Position numbers and translations under genes: made by a program
Notes under the pieces: model-generated
What the model was told of the DNA's origin: nothing
Database searches by the model: none
Seen by the model: only the letters and a program-made list of their open reading frames with translations
From: CAZYWA01 sp964650975 [NCBI: uncultured bacterium]
GTDB lineage: Bacteria; JADJOY01
Direction of reading: 5' to 3'
Assembly (NCBI GenBank): GCA_964650975.1
Contig: CAZYWA010000082.1
Coordinates: 1 to 20,443 of the forward strand
Length of the DNA: 20,443 bases
Shown: positions 7,160 through 16,007 of the stretch, piece by piece
Layout: every line of letters begins with the position of its first letter
How positions within the stretch are numbered: the stretch's first letter is position 1

Positions 7160-8293
7160 ATGACGGGCACGAGAACTCTCGGCCGGGCGGCGCGAGCGGC
7201 GTCGGTGGCGCTGATGGCGAGCGTGGCGGTTTCCGCCGGTTGCAAGGGCAAGCCGCCGCCCCCGTTCGAGCGGCCGCCGGCGTCGGTCACGGTCGCGACC
7301 ACGGTGGTGAAGGATGTCCCGGTCTACGTGGACGAGATCGGCAAGACCGTGGCGCGCGAGGTGGTGTCGATCCAGCCGCAGGTCTCGGGCCGGATCACCG
7401 AGATCCACTTCGTGGACGGCGCCGACGTGAAGAAGGGCGATGCGCTCTTCTCGATCGACCCGCGTCCGTACCAGGCGAAGCTCGATCAGGCCGCGGCGAG
7501 CCTGGCGCGGGCACGCGCGGTGCTCGACCTCGCGAAGAGCGAGTTCGCGCGGGTCGCCAAGCTCGCGGGAACCAAGGCGATCTCTCAGTCCGACTTCGAC
7601 ACCCGCAAGAATGCGGTCGCGGTGGCGGACGCGGAGGAGCGTCTCGACCAAGCGACGCTCGACACCGCCCAGCTCGACCTCGAGTACTGCTCGATCCGCT
7701 CGCCCATCGACGGCCGCGCCGGGCAGCGCCTGGTCGACATCGGCAACGTGGTCGCGGCGAACGGCCCGCCGCTCTTGGTGGTCGAGCGCGTGGATCCGAT
7801 CTACGCCGACTTCACGGTCAGCGAGAACGATCTCTCCGCGGTGCAGCAGGCGATGGCGGTGGGCGCCTTGCACGCGGACGTGAGCCTGCCCGACCTCGCC
7901 TCTCAGCCGGTCACCGGCGAGCTCACGTTCCTCGACAACGCGGTGCAGGACGGAAGCGGCACCGTGAAGCTCCGCGCCACCGTGCGGAATCCCGAGCGGC
8001 GTTTCTGGCCGGGACGCTTCGTGAAGGTCCGGCTGGTGCTGCGCACCCAGCCGAACGCGGTCCTGGTCCCAGCCGAGGCGCCGCAGCTCTCCGCGAAGGG
8101 CCCGTTCGTGTGCGTGGTGAAGGCCGATTCGACCGCGGAGCTGAGACCCGTGAAGCTCGGTCAGCGCCAAGGCGACTCGATCGTGATCGAGGAGGGGCTC
8201 GCGGCGAACGAGCAGGTGGTCGTCACCGGTCAGCTCGCGGTGACACCGGGCGGGAAGGTCCGGATCGAAGAGCCCACGACGAAGGGCACGTGA
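7160..8293 (+). CDS. RND efflux periplasmic adaptor (membrane fusion) lipoprotein
   Basis: This is the HlyD/AcrA-type adaptor that links an inner-membrane RND pump to an outer-membrane channel. The 377-residue form starting at ATG 7160 has GGGAG eight bases upstream and a lipoprotein signal ending V-S-A-G-C28; in-frame starts at 7139 and 7100 only lengthen the leader. Domains follow the usual order: half of the lipoyl (barrel-sandwich) domain (VSIQPQVSGRITEIHFVDG), a coiled-coil hairpin (about 100-175, Ala/Arg/Asp-rich), the second lipoyl half (CSIRSPIDGRAGQRLVD, then GNVVA), a beta-barrel domain (VERVDPIYADFTVSENDL) and the membrane-proximal domain near the end. The stop is seven bases before the pump gene's ATG, so the two are almost certainly cotranscribed. 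The gap to the repressor gene is 102 bp. Confidence 0.93.
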   Translation: MTGTRTLGRAARAASVALMASVAVSAGCKGKPPPPFERPPASVTVATTVVKDVPVYVDEIGKTVAREVVSIQPQVSGRITEIHFVDGADVKKGDALFSIDPRPYQAKLDQAAASLARARAVLDLAKSEFARVAKLAGTKAISQSDFDTRKNAVAVADAEERLDQATLDTAQLDLEYCSIRSPIDGRAGQRLVDIGNVVAANGPPLLVVERVDPIYADFTVSENDLSAVQQAMAVGALHADVSLPDLASQPVTGELTFLDNAVQDGSGTVKLRATVRNPERRFWPGRFVKVRLVLRTQPNAVLVPAEAPQLSAKGPFVCVVKADSTAELRPVKLGQRQGDSIVIEEGLAANEQVVVTGQLAVTPGGKVRIEEPTTKGT

Positions 8294-8300
8294 CCGGCCG

Positions 8301-11300
8301 ATGAACTTCTCCGAGCGATTCATCCACCGTCCGGTGATGACCGCCGTGCTGACCGCGGCGGTCGTCCTCTTCGGAGTGCTGAGCTACCTGCGGCTGCCGG
8401 TCAACGACCTGCCCGCCGTCGATTACCCGGTCATCCAGGTCAACGCGTCCTATCCCGGAGCGAGCCCGGAGACCGTGGCGAACAACATCGCGACGCCGCT
8501 CGAGCGGCAGTTCATGCAGATCAACGGGCTCGAGCTGGTGACCTCGAAGAGCACCCAGGGAAACGCGAGCCTCACGCTGCAGTTCGCGCTCGACAAGAGC
8601 ATCGACGCCGCGGCCACCGACGTGCAGACCGCGATCTCGCAGGCGACCGGCAGCTTGCCGCTCGACCTGCCCTCGCCGCCCACCTTCGCGAAGACCAACC
8701 CCAACGACCAGCCCGTCCTCTACCTGGCGCTCACCAGCGATTCGGTGACCCTCGGCCAGATCTACGACTACGGCAGCACTCAGGTCGGGCAGCGACTCAG
8801 CATCCTGCCGGGAGTGAGCCGCGTCATCGTGTACGGCGCGAAGGGTGCGATCCGCATCAAGGCCGATCCGTCCGCGATGGCGGCGCGCGGCATCGCGATC
8901 GACGAGCTCGCCGCCGCGATCAAGAGCGGCACCAGCTACACCGGCGCCGGCCAGCTCGATGGCTCGTCCGGCACGTCGCTGCTGCGGCCGCAAGGTCAGC
9001 TCGAGACCGCGCAAGCCTACGGCGACCTGATCGTCGGCACTCCCAACGGCGCCCCGGTCTACGTCCGCGACCTCGCCAAGGTCACGAGCTCGGTCGAGGA
9101 CGAGCGCTTGAACATGCGGTTCTGGGCGCGCGGCTCGACCGTGCCGTCCGCGACCGTGGTCCTCGGTGTCTACCGGCAGGCCGGCGCCAACGCGGTGGAA
9201 GTCGTGAAGAGCGTCCGCCGGGTGCTGCCGTCCATCAACGCCGAGCTGCCGGCGGCGGTGCGGGTGACTCCGGTCTACGACCGCTCCGCCACGATCATCC
9301 GCTCGGTGCTCGACGTCCAGGAGACGCTGCTCATCGCGTTCGTGCTGGTGGTGGCGGTGATCTTCGTGTTCCTGGGCCGCGCCACCGACACGCTCATTCC
9401 CGCGGTCGCGCTGCCGCTCTCGCTCTTGCTCACCTTCGTGGTCATGGGGCTCCTCGGCTACAGCCTCGACAATCTCTCGCTGATGGCGCTCACCCTCGCG
9501 ATCGGCTTCCTGGTCGACGATGCGATCGTGTTCCTGGAGAACACCGTGCGGCGCATCGAGCGCGGCGAGCCGGTGCTCGAGGCCACGCTCAACAGTGCCA
9601 AGGAGATCAGCTTCACGATCCTGTCGATGACCCTCTCGCTGGCCGCCGTCTTCATCCCGCTGGTCTTCATGTCGGGACTGGTGGGACGGATCTTCCGCGA
9701 GTTCGCGATCACCATCGTGGTGGCGATCTTCGCGTCGGGATTGGTATCGCTGACGCTGACGCCGCTCATGTGCTCGCGCCTGCTGGTCGAGCGCGGCCAC
9801 GGCACCAAGCAAACCCGGATGGAGCGCTGGATCGCCGGCATCGGGGCGCGAGTGCTCGCCGGTTACGGCAGCTCGCTCTGGTGGTTCCTGCGCCACCGCT
9901 GGGTGTCGGCGGTGACGTGGCTCGCGTGCCTCGCGGGCACCATCGGCCTTTTCTACGCCGTCCCGAAGGCGTTCCTGCCGCCCGGTGACTCGAGCACCGT
10001 GTTCGGCGTGATGATCGGCCGGGAAGGCTCCTCCCCCGAGCAGATGCGCGAGCTGCAAGACCGCACCGACGCGATCGTGCAGCGCAATCCGAACGTCCTG
10101 GCCGATTTCACCATGACCGGGCTCGGCCAGTTCTTGTCCTCGAACCAGGGGATCCTGTTCGCGCTGCTCAAGCCGCCGCGCGAGCGCGCACCGATCGAGC
10201 AGGTCACCAACGCGATGATGGGCGAGCTCCAGTCGGTGCCGGGGATGTTCACGTTCCTGCGACCCTTCCCGGTGCTCGAGATCTCGACCGGGGCCACCAG
10301 CCAGAACCAGGGCCAGTACGCGTTCTCGGTGTCGGGCGTGAACCCGCCGGAGGTCTACGACGCCGCGACACGCCTCATGGGCAAGCTGCAGCAGTACCCG
10401 GCCTTCTCCACCGTCTCGTCCGACTTCTTCAACAACACACCCGGCCTCGACATCGACATCCAGCGCGAGCAGGCCAAGACCTACGGCGTCTCGGAAAGCC
10501 GCATCCTGGGCTTGCTGCGGAACGCCTACTCCCAGAACTACGTCTACCTGATCAAGAAGCCCGCGGATCAGTATCAGGTCATCCTCGAGGTCGCCGACGC
10601 GGATCGCTCGAAGGCCGAGGACCTCTCGCTGCTCCACATCAAGTCGGACGACGGCAAGCGTCTGGTTCCGCTCGACACGATGGTCTCGTGGAAGTCCTCG
10701 CTCGGGCCGCAGGCCGTCAACCACCTCAACCAGTTCACCAGCGTCACGATCTTCTTCAACCTGAAGCCAGGCGTCGCGATCGGCGACGCGATCGCGTATC
10801 TGGAGAAGACGGCGGCCGAGACCGTGCCCACGACGGTCCGCGGAACGCTCCAGGGCGAGGCGCTCACGTTCCAGGACACGGTCCGCAACCTGACCATCCT
10901 GATGCTGCTGGCGGTGTTCGTGATGTACGTGGTGCTGGCGATCCTCTACGAGAGCTACGTCCATCCCCTGACCGTGCTCTCGACGCTGCCGACGGCGCTC
11001 GTGGGTGGACTGCTCACGCTGCTGCTCTTCCGCCAGCAAGCGTCGCTCTACGCATTCGTGGGCATGTTCATGCTCATGGGCATCGTGAAGAAGAACGGCA
11101 TCATGATCGTCGACTTCGCGATCGCTCGGGTGGCGCGCGGCGAGACCGCCGAGCGCGCGATCCACGACGCGAGCATGGACCGGTTCCGCCCGATCGTGAT
11201 GACCACCCTCGCGGCGGTGATCGGCGCGTTGCCGATCGCGCTCGGCTTCGGCGCCGACGGCGCGTCGCGACGGCCGCTCGGCCTGGTGATCGTGGGCGGC

Positions 11301-11498
11301 CTGGTGGTCTCGCAGTTCATCACGCTCTACGTGACGCCGGTGATCTACCTCTACCTGGAGTGGTTCCAGGAGGAGGTTCTCGACCGCACTTCGTTCTTCG
11401 CGTCGCCGCACGCACGTCACGGCGCGGCGGCCACCGTGCCGATCACGGCGCCCACCGAAGCGGATCCGCCGATGTCGAGCCGGAGCGGAACGCGATGA
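8301..11498 (+). CDS. RND multidrug efflux permease, HAE1 type
   Basis: This 1065-residue inner-membrane proton/drug antiporter has the standard length and duplicated architecture of AcrB/MexB/MdtB proteins: TM1 at the N-terminus (about 12-30), a periplasmic porter domain, TM2-6, a second TM segment around 530, a second porter loop and a final TM block. The proton-relay residues are present: D406-D407 in GFLVDDAIVFLEN (TM4) and K931 in MGIVKKNGIMIVDFAI (TM10). Motifs such as NFSERFIHRPVMTAVLTAA and YPGASPETVANNIATPLERQ are family-typical. It has a hydrophilic tail of about 35 residues after the last TM. The stop overlaps the next gene's start (ATGA). Substrate range cannot be read from sequence; biocide, antibiotic, solvent or endogenous metabolite export are all possible. 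Confidence 0.95.
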   Translation: MNFSERFIHRPVMTAVLTAAVVLFGVLSYLRLPVNDLPAVDYPVIQVNASYPGASPETVANNIATPLERQFMQINGLELVTSKSTQGNASLTLQFALDKSIDAAATDVQTAISQATGSLPLDLPSPPTFAKTNPNDQPVLYLALTSDSVTLGQIYDYGSTQVGQRLSILPGVSRVIVYGAKGAIRIKADPSAMAARGIAIDELAAAIKSGTSYTGAGQLDGSSGTSLLRPQGQLETAQAYGDLIVGTPNGAPVYVRDLAKVTSSVEDERLNMRFWARGSTVPSATVVLGVYRQAGANAVEVVKSVRRVLPSINAELPAAVRVTPVYDRSATIIRSVLDVQETLLIAFVLVVAVIFVFLGRATDTLIPAVALPLSLLLTFVVMGLLGYSLDNLSLMALTLAIGFLVDDAIVFLENTVRRIERGEPVLEATLNSAKEISFTILSMTLSLAAVFIPLVFMSGLVGRIFREFAITIVVAIFASGLVSLTLTPLMCSRLLVERGHGTKQTRMERWIAGIGARVLAGYGSSLWWFLRHRWVSAVTWLACLAGTIGLFYAVPKAFLPPGDSSTVFGVMIGREGSSPEQMRELQDRTDAIVQRNPNVLADFTMTGLGQFLSSNQGILFALLKPPRERAPIEQVTNAMMGELQSVPGMFTFLRPFPVLEISTGATSQNQGQYAFSVSGVNPPEVYDAATRLMGKLQQYPAFSTVSSDFFNNTPGLDIDIQREQAKTYGVSESRILGLLRNAYSQNYVYLIKKPADQYQVILEVADADRSKAEDLSLLHIKSDDGKRLVPLDTMVSWKSSLGPQAVNHLNQFTSVTIFFNLKPGVAIGDAIAYLEKTAAETVPTTVRGTLQGEALTFQDTVRNLTILMLLAVFVMYVVLAILYESYVHPLTVLSTLPTALVGGLLTLLLFRQQASLYAFVGMFMLMGIVKKNGIMIVDFAIARVARGETAERAIHDASMDRFRPIVMTTLAAVIGALPIALGFGADGASRRPLGLVIVGGLVVSQFITLYVTPVIYLYLEWFQEEVLDRTSFFASPHARHGAAATVPITAPTEADPPMSSRSGTR

Positions 11499-13123
11499 AC
11501 GCAGATCCTTGCGTCCCTGCCCGCGTGGGTGCGCTGCTGGCCTTGCTGTGCGCTGGCTGCGCCGTGGGGCCGGACTATCAGCCGCCCGCCGTGAGCTCGT
11601 CGGCGCAGTGGGGCGAGCTCGCATCGTCGGCATCGTCGACCGAGACCGCCATGCGAGCCCCAGGCCCGACCAGCACGCCCGACGCCGGCGAACCAGCGCT
11701 CGCCGAGTGGTGGACCACCTTCCACGATCCCATGCTCGACCAGCTCGTGGCCCGCGCCATCGCCGGCAATCTCGATCTCAAGGTTGCCGAGTCTCGGGTT
11801 CGCGAAGCGCGCGCCCAGCGCGCGGTGGTGGCGTCCGAGCTGCTTCCCGATCTCGAGCCGAATGCGTCCTACACCCGGGAGCGAGTGAGCGGCAGCTCGC
11901 TGCTGGTCAATTCGGCAGCCACGTCGACGGATGCCGCTTCGACGACGCCTGGGGTCGGATCCGCGGCGGTGGAAACGGATTTCTTCCAGGCGGGCTTCGA
12001 CGCCGCCTGGGAAGTGGACGTGTTCGGCGGAGCGCGTCGCGCCATCGAAGAGTCCGATGCCGAGCTGGCGGCGGGAATCGAGGCGCGTCGCGACGTGCTG
12101 GTGTCGCTCCTGGGCGAGGTCGCGCGGAACTACGTCGAGCTGCGCGGCGCCGAGCGCCGCGTCGCGATCGCCCGCACCAACCTGGCGGCGCAGCAGGAAA
12201 CGCTCGACATCATCCGCACCCGCGCCGAGGCGGGTCTCGCGAGCGACCTCGACGTGGCGCGCGCCGAGGCGCAGGCGCGCACCACGGCCGCCGAGATCCC
12301 GACCCTCGAGACCACCGCGCGGCGCGCGATCCATGCGTTGAGCGTGTTGCTCGCGAAGGAGCCGAACGCCCTCGGCGACGAGCTCTCCGTCGAGGCTCCG
12401 GTTCCGCCAGCGCCGCCGCGGGTGCCGGTCGGACTGCCGTCCGACCTCTTGCGCCGCAGGCCCGACGTGCGCCGCGCCGAGCGCCAGCTCGCGGCCGCGA
12501 CGGCACGGATCGGCGTCGTCACCGCCGAGCTCTTCCCGCGTTTCTCGCTCACCGGCTCGTTCGGCCTGCAGAACACCAAGCTCTCCCACCTCACCGACGG
12601 CGATAGCCGCTTCTGGTCGTTCGGGCCGAGCGTGAGCTGGCCGGTGCTCGATCTGTGGCGCGTGTCGAGCCAGATCCACGTCGAGGACGAGCGCGCCCAC
12701 CAAGCGGCGGCCGCTTACCAGCTGACGGTTCTCACGAGCTTTCGCGAGGTCGAGGACTCGCTGGTCGCGCTCTCGCGCGAGCAGTCGAGGCGTGACTCGC
12801 TGGCCGGCGCGGTCGATTCCAACCGGCGCGCGGTGGACCTGGCGAACCAGGTGTACCAGGCGGGACGCACCGACTTTCTCACGGTGCTGCAATCCCAGCG
12901 CGACCTCTACGCGTCGGAGGACGCGCTGGCGCAGAGCGAGCGCGACGTCGCGTCGAGCCTGGTGGCGCTCTACAAGGCGCTGGGGGGCGGCTGGGAGATC
13001 GAATCGCGCGAGGAGCCGACCGTCTCGTCGACGGGCGCGCCAGGCCATGCGGAAGATGTCCGGCCGCTCGCGAATTCTGCCGACTGGCGGGCGAGCAAGT
13101 GGGGCTCGTCCAAGAGGGTGTAG
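11495..13123 (+). CDS. Outer-membrane efflux channel lipoprotein (OMF, NodT/OprM family)
   Basis: This is the TolC-like outer-membrane channel of the tripartite pump, 542 residues long. The start ATG at 11495 overlaps the pump stop (ATGA), implying translational coupling, and is followed by a short signal with lipobox L-C-A-G-C22 and the typical AVGPDYQPP. Two outer-membrane efflux repeats follow: the first includes WWTTFHDPMLDQLVARAIAG and WEVDVFGGARRAIEES; the second includes LPSDLLRRRPDVRRAERQLA and LDLWRVSSQI, with a heptad-rich helix and VYQAGRTDFLTVLQSQRDLY near the end. After the normal family end (KALGGGWE) a further tail of about 40 polar residues is present, which is unusual. The open frame extends far upstream inside the pump gene, but the signal peptide fixes this start. 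It is the last gene of the efflux operon. Confidence 0.93.
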   Translation: MNADPCVPARVGALLALLCAGCAVGPDYQPPAVSSSAQWGELASSASSTETAMRAPGPTSTPDAGEPALAEWWTTFHDPMLDQLVARAIAGNLDLKVAESRVREARAQRAVVASELLPDLEPNASYTRERVSGSSLLVNSAATSTDAASTTPGVGSAAVETDFFQAGFDAAWEVDVFGGARRAIEESDAELAAGIEARRDVLVSLLGEVARNYVELRGAERRVAIARTNLAAQQETLDIIRTRAEAGLASDLDVARAEAQARTTAAEIPTLETTARRAIHALSVLLAKEPNALGDELSVEAPVPPAPPRVPVGLPSDLLRRRPDVRRAERQLAAATARIGVVTAELFPRFSLTGSFGLQNTKLSHLTDGDSRFWSFGPSVSWPVLDLWRVSSQIHVEDERAHQAAAAYQLTVLTSFREVEDSLVALSREQSRRDSLAGAVDSNRRAVDLANQVYQAGRTDFLTVLQSQRDLYASEDALAQSERDVASSLVALYKALGGGWEIESREEPTVSSTGAPGHAEDVRPLANSADWRASKWGSSKRV

Positions 13124-13162
13124 ACGAGGTCGAAAGGATGGCCCGGTTACGGGAGGGGCACG

Positions 13163-13213
13163 GTTTCTCGCGTCGGCAGTGTGTGGCCTCGCGATCAGCG
13201 CCCCCAGAGAAAC
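13163..13213. repeat. Inverted repeat between convergent genes; weak terminator candidate
   Basis: GTTTCTC at 13163-13169 is the exact reverse complement of GAGAAAC at 13207-13213, with 37 bases between, and CGCG occurs at 13169-13172 and 13190-13193. It lies in the 89-bp gap between two convergent genes and touches the stop codon of the minus-strand one. It could help end transcription in both directions, but there is no clear T-run. Confidence 0.3.
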
Positions 13214-15446
13214 TATCGCGCAGCACCCTCGGCGCGCTGCCACATCTGCAGGTACGCCTCCGCGGAACGCATGAGTATCTGAAGCGAGTCGGTCCCGTTC
13301 TTTTCGTCGACCTGCCTCAAGTTCTCGAGCCACTCGGGCAAGAGCCCGTAGTGCTCGAGGCCGCCGGTCGCGTAATCGAACGAGCGGTTGCCGGTCCGCG
13401 GCGGCAGGAACTGCACCTGACCGTCGTACGACGTGAAGGGGTACGTGATCGTGACGTCCGGGTCCGGCGCCGCCTGTCCGGTGACGCCCATGATGTCGGT
13501 GCCGATGCCCACGCCGACGAAGTACGGGTACGGAGCCATCTCCTTCGCGTTCCTGAGCAGCTGGGGCGCGGTGGCCGAGGGAGGTCCGTTGAACGGCGCG
13601 ACCATCCCGCCGAGCGCCAGGAGGCGCGCGCGGATGTCGTCGCGATCCTCGATCCAGCCGTGGCCGGAGACGACGCCTGAGTAGTGACGGGCCTCGACGA
13701 CATCGAGGACATCGAGCAGCGTGTCGTAGCTCAGGTGATCGATCTCGACGAGCATGCCGCGGTCGACGAGCCGGTTGATGAAGTACCGCCCCACGTCCGT
13801 GAGCCGCCGCGGGTTGCAACCGCGCGCGTCGGGGTCCTGGAATGCGGCGTAGTCGGGCAACGGCGCCAGCTTGTCGATGAACACCGAGCTCACGAGGTCG
13901 CTGAGGGGCGGCGGCAGCGCGGGAAAGGTTTCGTCGAAGAAGGCCGGAATGCTGCGCAGGCTGCCGGTTCCTCGGACTCCGTCGGGACACTCGGTGACGT
14001 CCCAGAAGTGCCCGCCGGCGGGCCGCAGCAGGAGCTTGCCGGGCGTGACCAGGTCGACCAGGGGTCGATGTCGCCGGTGCTCACCTTGCTCGTGAGGTTC
14101 ATCCACGCGCCACCGTCGCCGCCGTCGATCCGCGTGCCGCCGAATGCGTTGTCGAACCGGTGGATCGGGAACACCGAACGCACGCCGGACACGTAAAGCT
14201 TTTCGAGCTCGGTATCGACGTACTGCGGGGTGCAGCCCGCGTTGCTCTCGCGGCACTCGAAGAGCTCGCCGTACTCGACGCCGAGCACCACCGCGAGCTT
14301 GTTCGATGCGATGACCTCGCGCGCCTGCGCGGCCGAGGTCACCACGCGGAACCAGCCCGTGCCCGGCCCGCCCGACTGCGCATCGACGTAGTCCTGGATC
14401 TCGTAGACGTAGTGGGTCTGCCGCTCCACCTCACTCGCGGCCGAGCAGTCTCCCTCGATGAGATCGGGGTGAATGAGGCCCAGCAGCTGGCAATACGTCC
14501 GGTTGCCGGTCACGTGCGTGACCACCAGTCGCAGCCCGCCCAAGTACGCCCGTTCGATCCACCGGTAGTAGGCCTGCATGTGGGTGAAGCTCATGCGCGT
14601 CGGCCAGGCGGGAAAGTCGGGGTAGCCGGCCGTCGCGTGCCCGCCACCGGCGCCGGCCTCCGCGCCGAGCAAGTCGAGGATGCCGTTCGGTCCGTGCAGG
14701 GGCGAGCAGTCGGCCAGCGCATGCTCGATCCCGAAGCGGTCGAAGGTCCGGCCGGCGAGGGCGACCGCACCGAGCGCCTTCGGAAACGCCAGGTGGGCGT
14801 GCAGGTCGGCGAAGCCGACGACCGGATCGCCCGGGTTCCGGGCTGCGTAAAAACCGGGGGACACCTCCGCGTCGAGATCCGCCTCCGGAAAGGCCGTACA
14901 CTCCCCGGCGGGCTGCTCCTCGAGCAGAAACCCCGCATCGCTCGCGCGCACCGGCTCGGCGCGAGGAACGAGCACCAGTGCCTGGTCGCGTACGACGAGA
15001 CGCCGGTCGTCTTGCGTCGTCACGAGTGTGAACCGGTCCGCGCCGCGGCCGGCGAGATCGAAGATCGCCCACTCGGCGCGGTCATCGGCGGCCGCCAGTC
15101 GCACCACGCCGGTCTCGCCGGCCGCCAGGAAATTCCGGTCCCGATCGTAGAGCAGGAAAGTCCCGAGACCCGACGGCTTGAGCTGGAAGCGTTCGGCGGA
15201 CCCGGGCTCGGCGCCGACGAGCGCATAGCCGTGATCGGACTCGACGGTCAGGAACCGGCCCGTCTCGGTCGCGACCGAGACGCATTGCTGTGCGAGGCGA
15301 TGCGCGGGCTCTCGTTCCCGGGCCAGGCGGTCACCGCCGTCGGACGAGCAACCTGCGACGCAGATTGCGAGCGCGAGGGCGACGATGCCCGGACGAGCTG
15401 ATCCGCTTACGCGCGTGATTCCAGAGCTGCGCGCGATGTTCGTCAA
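13213..15446 (-). pseudogene. Membrane-dipeptidase-like (M19) lipoprotein with N-terminal beta-trefoil-like region; one frameshift
   Basis: Two overlapping minus-strand frames join into one protein of about 744 residues if one base is restored near 14061-14064. There the coding strand has CCCC, and five Cs would give ...STGDIDPLVDLVTPG. The start is a TTG at 15446 with no visible Shine-Dalgarno; the leader ends V-A-G-C33, so an exported lipoprotein is predicted. Residues about 55-160 contain FLTVESDHGYALV and FLLYDRDRNFLAAG, suggesting a fascin-like beta-trefoil. The catalytic part resembles zinc-dependent M19 peptidases. Candidate ligands are H216-x-H218 (DLHAHL, where classic M19 has H-x-D), E391 (GVEYGE), then beyond the shift the histidines in EIDHLSYD and SGHGW and the aspartate in GIGTDIMG. 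The rest of both frames is intact, so a sequencing error or very recent mutation is as likely as true decay. Domain calls are by motif only. Confidence 0.75.
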
Positions 15447-16007
15447 GAAAAAGTCACGATGCCGGGCGGCCGATCCACGAGGTGCGGCCGCGACCGCTGC
15501 GTCGGGCGAGTTACCCCATCAATAGGCCAAACCGCGGTGCGTGACCAGGGGGCTCGCGAAACCTCGTCGAGGGAACCGACTCACGATGGCCATGATTTCC
15601 GCGCCAAACGCGGGCCTTTGTGGTGCACCAGCACATGCCGGCGACCCGAGCTTCATGCCCGCGCATACCGCCGACTGGTCGACGTGCAATTTCCTTCTCC
15701 AGGACGGCGACGCATTCATGTCGGTCGGGTCGGGTCGGGTCGCCGCGAGCACGTTCGAGGGAGCGCTCGAGTCGACGCTCGGCCAAGCCGTGGCGGGCGC
15801 ATGAGTCCGCGTCATCGCAAGCGCGGACCACGCGCGCGGTCGCCCTTGCAACGACTCGCGGCCCCGTCGCGCCGGGACGCCTGGTAGCCATGAACGGAGC
15901 TTCCACGAAGCGCGTGCGAAGCCGGAAGTTGCGGCCGAGAAGGAAAAGTCCCATCGCCAGCCGAAGAACGAGTGATAGTTTCGTTCCCCGGCGGCGAGAG
16001 GTGAGCG
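15447..16007. other. 561-bp stretch without a confident gene
   Basis: This lies between the minus-strand dipeptidase and the plus-strand membrane protein, so it should hold both promoters. On the minus strand TTGACG at 15446-15441 and TGGAAT 17 bases later resemble -35 and -10 boxes, but they fall inside the proposed coding start and are not convincing. A plus-strand frame of 87 codons (15541-15804, GTG start, inner ATG at 15586) has no recognisable domain and no good ribosome binding site. TCGGG is repeated three times at 15725-15739 with partial copies on both sides. The last bases carry the ribosome binding site AGGTGA of the next gene. Confidence 0.5.
15721..15742. repeat. Short tandem repeat of TCGGG
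   Basis: Three exact TCGGG copies at 15725-15739 are flanked by partial copies TCGG before and TCG after. It lies in apparently non-coding DNA. It is a possible slippage site; only three GGG runs are present, so a stable G-quadruplex is unlikely. Confidence 0.6.

Noticed and set aside
5735-8323. A long minus-strand open frame (862 codons) across the FMO, arsR and adaptor genes
   Set aside because: It spans three clear plus-strand genes and has the same low-complexity charged composition, so it is an antisense shadow.
8223-11633. A very long minus-strand open frame (1136 codons) opposite the RND pump gene
   Set aside because: Its product is almost entirely His, Arg, Asp, Glu and Gln with no domain, the usual antisense shadow of a GC-rich gene; the plus strand encodes a complete RND permease.
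13139-13152. A short CCCG-GTTA-CGGG hairpin as terminator of the efflux operon
   Set aside because: The stem has only four pairs and no T-run follows.
14160-15401. A plus-strand open frame (413 codons) opposite the dipeptidase-like gene
   Set aside because: The minus strand carries lipobox and metal-site motifs; the plus-strand product is a charged shadow without motifs.
15725-15739. A G-quadruplex in the TCGGG repeat
   Set aside because: Only three GGG runs are present with two-base loops; a fourth run of three Gs is lacking.
15541-15804. A possible small gene of 87 codons
   Set aside because: No ribosome binding site, domain or distinctive composition; it contains a short simple repeat and competes with equally open frames on the other strand.
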